Part shown: one piece after another, positions 57,205 to 64,000 of the stretch | Position numbering within the stretch: position 1 is the first letter of the stretch | How the letters are laid out: each line of letters begins with the position of its first letter | Position numbers and translations under genes: made by a program | Notes under the pieces: model-generated | Told to the model about the DNA's origin: nothing | The model's input: the letters and a program-made list of their open reading frames with translations, nothing else | Databases searched by the model: none | NCBI GenBank assembly: GCA_947396885.1 | Contig: OX377206.1 | Location: 18,719,114-18,783,113, forward strand | DNA length: 64,000 bases | Direction: 5' to 3' | From: Heligmosomoides polygyrus polygyrus | Lineage: Eukaryota; Nematoda; Chromadorea; Rhabditida; Heligmosomidae

Positions 57205-57405
57205 ATAAAGATCGGCGCTAATCCATCCACTTGCGGGACGCGCCACGCATTCTACATCTACGCGAAATCTTAAAGGCAACATGAGTGCGTCTTAGACCTA
57301 CATAATAAATTGTGGTAGTCAGAAAAATCAGCGTATTTTCCATATCAAAGGAAATCAATTTAGAGAACAGCTGAGCCGGCGAGTCAGGAGGCTCGACTAA
57401 ATGTT
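57205..57405 (-). repeat. SINE copy, strongly diverged
   Basis: ataaagatcggcgctaat, gggacgcgccacgcattctac and tggtagtcagaaaaatcagcg follow the family order in minus orientation. The head end is barely recognisable. Confidence 0.45.
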
Positions 57406-58104
57406 CGGTTTAGGAAACAATTTTTAGTACGAGAAAGTGCCATAACTGATACTCCGAGATGTAGGTATAAACATGTAGAGTAGGAAGACTATTTGTCGAT
57501 GAAGTAAAAGTTTTTTGTCTAAGACATACTCCAATTTTTTGAGAAGACAGGATACTATGGTATAGGTCACCACCGGCTAAAATTTTTTCGAATCCATCAC
57601 AAATTAAACTGCGGTCAACTGTCGAAGGTACGATCCTGAAGATGAGGGTACGACTGAAAGAGAATGCAATGAGATCTACGCGATCGCAACGCAATTTATG
57701 ATTCTCTACTGCGCATTAAGTACATAAGGTGCATGAGCGAAGAATTTCGTTTGATTGTTTATTTATTTGTCTATTATTTCATCTTTTATCAAAACCACAC
57801 AAATAAGAGTCACTGCGCTTCTTTTGCTAAGAGTTCAACGTTTTCAGTTTTTCCTCAATAGGTGGGGCCCCATTTCACATGGCTTGTTCTCGCTTTCCAA
57901 TTATCCTTCGATTTATAAATAAAAAAGTTCACGCCTTAATCGCGAAATTACGTGGCTGCGTAATCTTAGATTCGCATCAAAACCCAAGTTCAGGTTCAAA
58001 CTTTTGCAGGTAATCCCGGATAGCAAGAGTCTCGCCAAAAGTAAAGATTGGAATTAAAAGACGCAATAATTAAAGTGTTTTCGTTTGTGATCACCATGTA
58101 GAGA
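57406..58104. other. unassigned sequence left of the giant foldback
   Basis: No gene or repeat recognised. Confidence 0.4.
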
Positions 58105-58106
58105 TA

Positions 58107-61100
58107 CAGTACCGGACGCGTCTTTTGAATAGACGCCGAAAAAACCGCACCTTTGCGGTTTTTGCGTCTTTTTGCTATAACTCACCCAAAAGTCATCCAC
58201 TTGAAAAACCAAGAATATATTTGAGCTCATGAGATCGAGCTCTATCGTTTGGTATATACATTTCATATGAAACATCAAAAATGGCCAAAATTGAAAACTT
58301 GCGCTCCATTGAGAAGGCCGGCCGCGGACGAGTTGTCGGCCGCAAGGCGTCAAAAACCGTTGCATGGTCACAATTCCTCTAATATGAGGTTTTTTGAGAA
58401 ACGGTTGGTACCGTTCGATTCGTCTCCTCGAGATCTACACAACCATATATACAGCTCCGCCAAACCACCGCATTTTCGCAGTGTGTGGTCAAGAATGACG
58501 GGGGCAGACTTTTTGCTATTGGAGAAGCTTATATTCCAGGACTTGTATGCTCAAGGAGCACCTCAAGCATGGCATAAAGTGCTTTGTAATGCCAGGCATC
58601 CTCCGAGAGTGCGCCGTGAACAATGAATATGGGATCGAACCTATCAATCGAGGGGGGGGGGGGACAGTTTGTAGAATGAGCATTTAGGGAGCTTTATGAG
58701 AAATTCTCAGCTACCCTACTCAGGAATTGCTGTACTCTGTTCCGGCGAGACTTAGGAGTGCGTCGAGAGCAATGCATATAGAATCGAACCTATCAATCGA
58801 GTGGGGCAACCGCTCGCAGATTGCACGCGCGGGCGTTTTCAGAGCGTAGTAACTCTGTCAAATTCGAATCGTTTCGGCTGCAACTCCTGGATCGTGTAGT
58901 CAGTAGAACGGTTTAGTAGTATGCTGAAGTAGAGCGAGGTAGCTTAGGAAGAGGCAATGTTACAGGGGTGCGAATATGAAGGTGAGGCTTGTGTGACGTA
59001 TTTTTTCCGATTTCGGTGGACCACTGCGGGAAGACGCGGCAAGCTAAAAACCTTAAAACGCGTAGGCGAACAGGCCGTTTAGGATACTTTACGACTACAT
59101 GCTCAGAGCACCTCAGTTGCCTAAACTGCCTTAGCTTCAGCTGCCAGTTTGAAGCGGCAGAAGATAGCAGTTAGAGTTTCTTGCGCTCTTACTCGGCCAG
59201 AATTGAGTTTTCGACACTCGCAATAGTACCACTCTGTTCACCATGAAAAGCGCTATCGAATGGTTCCAATTTCGCCCAATTTCGGGAACATCGATTTTTT
59301 GACGGTTTCCCATCGAGGACGAGGCCGCTCGAGACACGGCAGGCGGACGGTGACGTCATCGAAAACCGATATCTTCAAATTGTGCCATGCTTGACACCAT
59401 TCGATAGAGCTTCTCATGCTGAATTGAAAGGTGTTATCAAGAGCAGACAGAACTGTAATCTGGGCGAGTAAGAGCGAGGAGAACATCGACCGTTGTTGTG
59501 CTAAACTGCACGCGCGGGCGTTTTCGGAGCGCGATAACTCTGTCAGCTTCAAATCTTTCTGGCTGGAACGTGTGGATTCCGTGGGCAGTAATATGGTCTA
59601 GTAGCGCGCTGAAACACAGCAATGGAGCTTATGACTAGACCAAGTTACAGCTCTGCGAAGATGCAGGTGAGGCTTGTGTGACACGACTTTTTCAGATTTC
59701 GGTCGACCGCTGCGGGTAAACTAGGCAAGCTAACGGCATGCAAACTCGCGAACGATCAAAACAGCGAAGGCGCTTTACGATGATCTGCTCCTAACTCTCC
59801 AGCTGCCTAAACAAAGAGCGCCCTCGACCTCGAGAGAAACTGTGAAAAAATCAATTTTCCCGGAATTGGCCGACATTGATACCGTTCGATAGAGCATTTC
59901 GAGCTGAGCAGAACGGTGCCATCTGGTTCGTCAAAAACTCAAATTTGGGCGAGTAAGGGCGGAAGAAACTTCGCCGCTGCCCTCTGCATCTCCAAAACGG
60001 CAGCTGGGACTAATGTAGGTTAGGCAGATGAGGAGCTATGGGCACTTCTTCGTAAAGTAGCTTAACAGCATTGATAGCCTACGCATTCGTAGGCCAATAG
60101 CTGATCGCGCGTCTCCACAGTGGTCGACTGAAATCGGAAAAAATCGTACCACACAAGGTTTACCTACATTTTCGCACCGCTGTAACTTTGTCCATCCATA
60201 GGCTAAATTGCTATGTTTCAGCGCGCTTCTTGAACTTTTTACTGCTTACAAAATCCACAGGTCGCAGCCGGAAAGATTCAAACGTGACAGAGTTATTGCG
60301 CTCAGAACACGCCCGTGCGTCCAATTTAGCACAACAACGGTCTATGTTCTCCGTGCTCTTTCTCGCCCAGATAACAGTTCTCGCGACTCATAAACACCGT
60401 TCAATTCAGCACGAAAAGCTCTATGAAACGGTATCAAGTTTGACCCATTTCGGAAACATCGATTTTCGATGACGTCATCGTTCGTCTGGCGCGGCCGTCT
60501 TCGATGAGATACTGAATCAAAAAATGAATTTTCCCGGAATTGGTCTAAATTGATACCGTTCGATAGGGCTTTTCGAGCTGAACAGAATGGTACCCTGGCT
60601 GGGGCTCGAAAACTCGGACATGGGCGAGTAAGGGCGGAAGAAGCTTCACCGCTGCCGTCCGCCGCTCTAAAATGGCAGATGGGGCTAAGGCAGTTTAGAC
60701 AGCTGGAGAGTTAGGAGCAGATCATCGTAAAGCGCCTTCGCTGTTTTGATCGTTCGCGAGTTTGCATGCCGTTAGCTTGCCTAGTTTACCCGCAGCGGTC
60801 GACCGAAATCTGAAAAAGTCGTGTCACACAAGCCTCACCTGCATCTTCGCAGAGCTGTAACTTGGTCTAGTCATAAGCTCCATTGCTGTGTTTCAGCGCG
60901 CTACTAGATCATATTACTGCCCACGGAATCCACACGTTCCAGCCAGAAAGATTTGAAGCTGACAGAGTTATCGCGCTCCGAAAACGCCCGCGCGTGCAGT
61001 TTAGCACAACAACGGTCGATGTTCTCCTCGCTCTTACTCGCCCAGATTACAGTTCTGTCTGCTCTTGATAACACCTTTCAATTCAGCATGAGAAGCTCTA

Positions 61101-62396
61101 TCGAATGGTGTCAAGCATGGCACAATTTGAAGATATCGGTTTTCGATGACGTCACCGTCCGCCTGCCGCGTCTCGAGCGGCCTCGTCCTCGATGGGAAAC
61201 CGTCAAAAAATCGATGTTCCCGAAATTGGGCGAAATTGGAACCATTCGATAGCGCTTTTCATGGTGAACAGAGTGGTACCATTGCGAGTGTCGAAAACTC
61301 AATTCTGGCCGAGTAAGAGCGCAAGAAACTCTAACTGCTATCTTCTGCCGCTTCAAACTGGCAGCTGAAGCTAAGGCAGTTTAGGCAACTGAGGTGCTCT
61401 GAGCATGTAGTCGTAAAGTATCCTAAACGGCCTGTTCGCCTACGCGTTTTGAGGTTTTTAGCTTGCCGCGTCTTCCCGCAGTGGTCCACCGAAATCGGAA
61501 AAAATACGTCACACAAGCCTCACCTTCATATTCGCACCCCTGTAACATTGCCTCTTCCTAAGCTACCTTGCTCTACTTCAGCATACTACTAAACCGTTCT
61601 ACTGACTACACGATCCAGGAGTTGCAGCCGAAACGATTCGAATTTGACAGAGTTACTACGCTCTGAAAACGCCCGCGCGTGCAATCTGCGAGCGGTTGCC
61701 CCACTCGATTGATAGGTTCGATTCTATATGCATTGCTCTCGACGCACTCCTAAGTCTCGCCGGAACAGAGTACAGCAATTCCTGAGTAGGGCAGCTGAGA
61801 ATTTCTCATAAAGCTCCATAAATGCTCACTCTACAAACTGTCCCCCCCCCCTCGATTGATAGGTTCGATCCCATATTCATTGTTCACGGCGCACTCTCGG
61901 AGGATGCCTGGCATTACAAAGCACTTAATGCCATGCTTGAGGTGCTCCTTGAGCATACAAGTCCTGGAATATAAGCTTCTCCAGTAGCAAAAAGTCTGCC
62001 CCCGTCATTCTTGACCACCCACTGCGAAAATGCGGTGGTTTGGCGAAGATGTATATATGGTTATGTAGATCTCGAGGAGACGAATCGAACGGTACCAACC
62101 GTTTCTCAAAAAACCTCATATTAGAGGAATTGTGACCATGCAACGGTTTTTGACGCCTTGCGGCCGACAACTCGTCCGCGGCCGGCCTTCTCAATGGAGC
62201 GCAAGTTTTCAATTTTGGCCATTTTTGATCTTTCATATGAAATGTATATACCAAACGATAGAGCTCGATCTCCTGAGCTCAAATATATTCTTGGTTTTTC
62301 AAGTGGATGACTTTTGGGTGAGTTATAGCAAAAAGACGCAAAAACCGCAAAGGTGCGGTTTTTTCGGCGTCTATTCAAAAGACGCGTCCGGTACTG
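58107..62396. mobile_element. 4.3-kb foldback element with Tc1-like ends and 1.7-kb arms
   Basis: Both ends are CAGTACCGGACGCGTC in inverted orientation, each bordered by TA (58105-58106 and 62397-62398), as in Tc1/mariner insertions. The left arm (58107 to about 59811) and right arm (about 60694 to 62396) are almost identical reverse complements. A small length difference lies around a G/C-run (about 58653 against 61843). The spacer is about 0.88 kb. Each arm contains two diverged ~685-bp units (landmark gcacgcgcgggcg at 58823 and 59508), and the spacer holds a third unit in right-arm orientation (about 59850-60530). No transposase motif was found in any frame. The longest frame (58249-58626) has no recognised domain. 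Confidence 0.85.
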
Positions 62397-62439
62397 TACC
62401 CAGACATCTTCTACCTACTTGGAAACTTCAGCCCTGGGA

Positions 62440-62650
62440 CAATCGCGGTCGCTGAACACGAATCTGAAGTTCGTTTTTGAAGTATCGATCGCCATCAACC
62501 TATATTGATCAAACTGTCGATTTTTTGTGGATGTCGTCATGGCGGTCAAAACTTTAGCCCTGGAGGTAGTCGAGGTCGCTCAACACGAATCTGAAATTCG
62601 CTTATGAAGTATCGATTACCATCAATCGATACTGATCAAGTTACGGAGCG
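62440..62650. repeat. duplicated ~127-bp satellite-like units
   Basis: Two units (landmark aacacgaatctgaa at 62455 and 62582) each contain gaagtatcgat and a gatcaa block. They are related in reverse complement to the array at 23088-23353. Confidence 0.65.
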
Positions 62651-62893
62651 CGAAAATAGCGGAAAATACCCAGACGTCTTCTACATGCCAGGGGATTCAG
62701 AAGACGTGCGGAATACCTCGCATGACATGCCTGGGACTCAAAAGACGTGCCAAAGACTTGTGCCAACGTGTTAGCCTCAGTCTATACTTGCTATATATCG
62801 ACGGGCGACGCGAAAAATCGATATCTATGGCAACCGTGCTGACACGCCGCGTGGCGGCGCAGGCATAAACTAGGGCTTAGGGGATTCAGGTAG

Positions 62894-63093
62894 NNNNNNN
62901 NNNNNNNNNNNNNNNNNNNNNNNNNNNNNNNNNNNNNNNNNNNNNNNNNNNNNNNNNNNNNNNNNNNNNNNNNNNNNNNNNNNNNNNNNNNNNNNNNNNN
63001 NNNNNNNNNNNNNNNNNNNNNNNNNNNNNNNNNNNNNNNNNNNNNNNNNNNNNNNNNNNNNNNNNNNNNNNNNNNNNNNNNNNNNNNNNNNNN
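62894..63093. other. assembly gap (200 N)
   Basis: Exactly 200 unknown bases. Frames running across it are meaningless. Confidence 1.
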
Positions 63094-63199
63094 GAGGGAT
63101 GGAAGGTTTGGTTGACCTAGGCGAAAATCTGAACCAAGAACCTGGTATCGGGTGCACGCGACAGCCGGCACCTCCTCCAACTACACTACACATGCTTTG
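63094..63199 (-). repeat. SINE copy cut by the gap
   Basis: The head half of the same SINE as 56073-56366, including the gagtacgcaata flank, identical because it lies in the 907-bp duplicated segment. Confidence 0.8.
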
Positions 63200-64000
63200 G
63201 AGTACGCAATATGTACCCGCATATGAGAAACAATGGCCCCCTCACAGCTTCCCTAAGTAGACCGATCACCAAAGTTTTGTACGCCACTCAATGGAACGCC
63301 GCTTTTTACGTTGCTCAGCAAAATCGTTGACGCTATGCGAGCTAGGGAGAGGATACTCATTCTCTTTTCTTCCTAGGTGTGGGTTTCTTCGATGAAGCTC
63401 AAGGATATGAGATGTTGCGTTTTGCTTGCCGAGGTCTAGGATTCCGCCGGAATGCAAAAGAATAGTGAGGAGCACAGAAAGTCATTACCACAGCATGACA
63501 ACACCAATCTTCACACAAACGGACCCTTGGATTTCCGAGGTTCTAATAATATTATAAGCTTCTTGGGCGCGAGCTATTCCTTTGAAATGTTTCGCAGTGG
63601 CCTCTCCTTATTTTCATTTATTTTTAGCACCTAGGAAGTCGTCGAGGCTAGGCCGTTCAGAAAAAAATCTTCAAAAGCTCCTCTAGAAAACCCTCGGTAG
63701 TAGTTGTTGCTCTCGTTCTATGCTCAAGTTCAGCTTCAGCGATGTTGACGTGGATATGATATTTCAGGATATTTCGAATTTAGATGATGGCTTATTGATA
63801 GCCGAGTACAAACCTCAGGGGAGCAGCCTGCTGGTATATGTGCGCCGTAGCTTCTAAACAACACCTAACCTTCAGTGGCGAGCAAATCTAATGATACAGT
63901 AGTAGATAGTACACAGGAACAGCGTCAATCTTCAAGCACCCTCTTAATAATCAGAAAACGTTATGGCATAACGCATATACATAGAAAAAGGCAACTTTAG
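63094..64000. repeat. second copy of the 907-bp segment
   Basis: Copy of 56261-57167 immediately right of the gap. It holds no gene; its small frames (63266-63475 minus, 63452-63634 plus) duplicate those at 56433-56801. Confidence 0.95.

Noticed and set aside
58249..58626. 125-codon frame in the giant foldback (and its mirror at 61925-62254) as a transposase
   Set aside because: No catalytic or DNA-binding motif is visible, and the mirrored copies are not maintained to the same length.
62791..63193. 129- and 107-codon frames containing unknown residues
   Set aside because: They cross the 200-N gap.

Overview
The window is AT-rich, repeat-laden eukaryotic DNA, most likely from a rhabditid nematode of the strongylid (hookworm-like) kind. 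This is inferred from T-rich TTTTCAG acceptors, short introns, mariner transposases, RTE-type non-LTR retrotransposon fragments and one abundant tRNA-derived SINE-like repeat. Nothing bacterial was seen: no operons, ribosome-binding sites or CRISPR arrays. Nearly all long open frames are transposon remnants or their antisense shadows.

Host genes survive as small exons recognised by paired splice sites and matching phase. The best is a minus-strand gene of at least 11 exons running from 30008 down to 16695, with a stop codon and a poly(A) signal. Its introns hold a nearly intact mariner (24086-25448), foldback elements (20167-21964, 18969-19100), two satellites (23088-23498), a MITE and a SINE. 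Other minus-strand exon groups lie at 44586-44973, 45743-45822, 53149-53587 and 54698-54934. A plus-strand terminal exon sits at 89-167.

Layout. 0-5 kb: terminal exon, SINE copies, RTE tail. 5-11 kb: dispersed inverted repeats, a mariner fossil and a foldback carrying a tRNA-like sequence. 11.9-13.1 kb: two SINEs. 16.6-30 kb: the multi-exon gene. 31-38 kb: SINE, mariner fossils, an 8-bp-TSD MITE and a three-deep nest (SINE in hAT in mariner). 41-43 kb: a long palindromic mariner-type MITE split by an RTE 3' end. 44-46 kb: exons and SINE fragments. 48-49 kb: an inverted mariner. 50.7-52 kb: an RTE reverse transcriptase pseudogene. 53-55 kb: exons. 55.6-57.4 kb: MITE, SINE, unassigned DNA. 58.1-62.4 kb: a 4.3-kb foldback with 1.7-kb arms. 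62.9 kb: a 200-N gap followed by a 907-bp copy of 56261-57167, so the right edge of the assembly is suspect.

The mobile elements do not form a pathway. They record repeated nested insertion in intergenic and intronic DNA.
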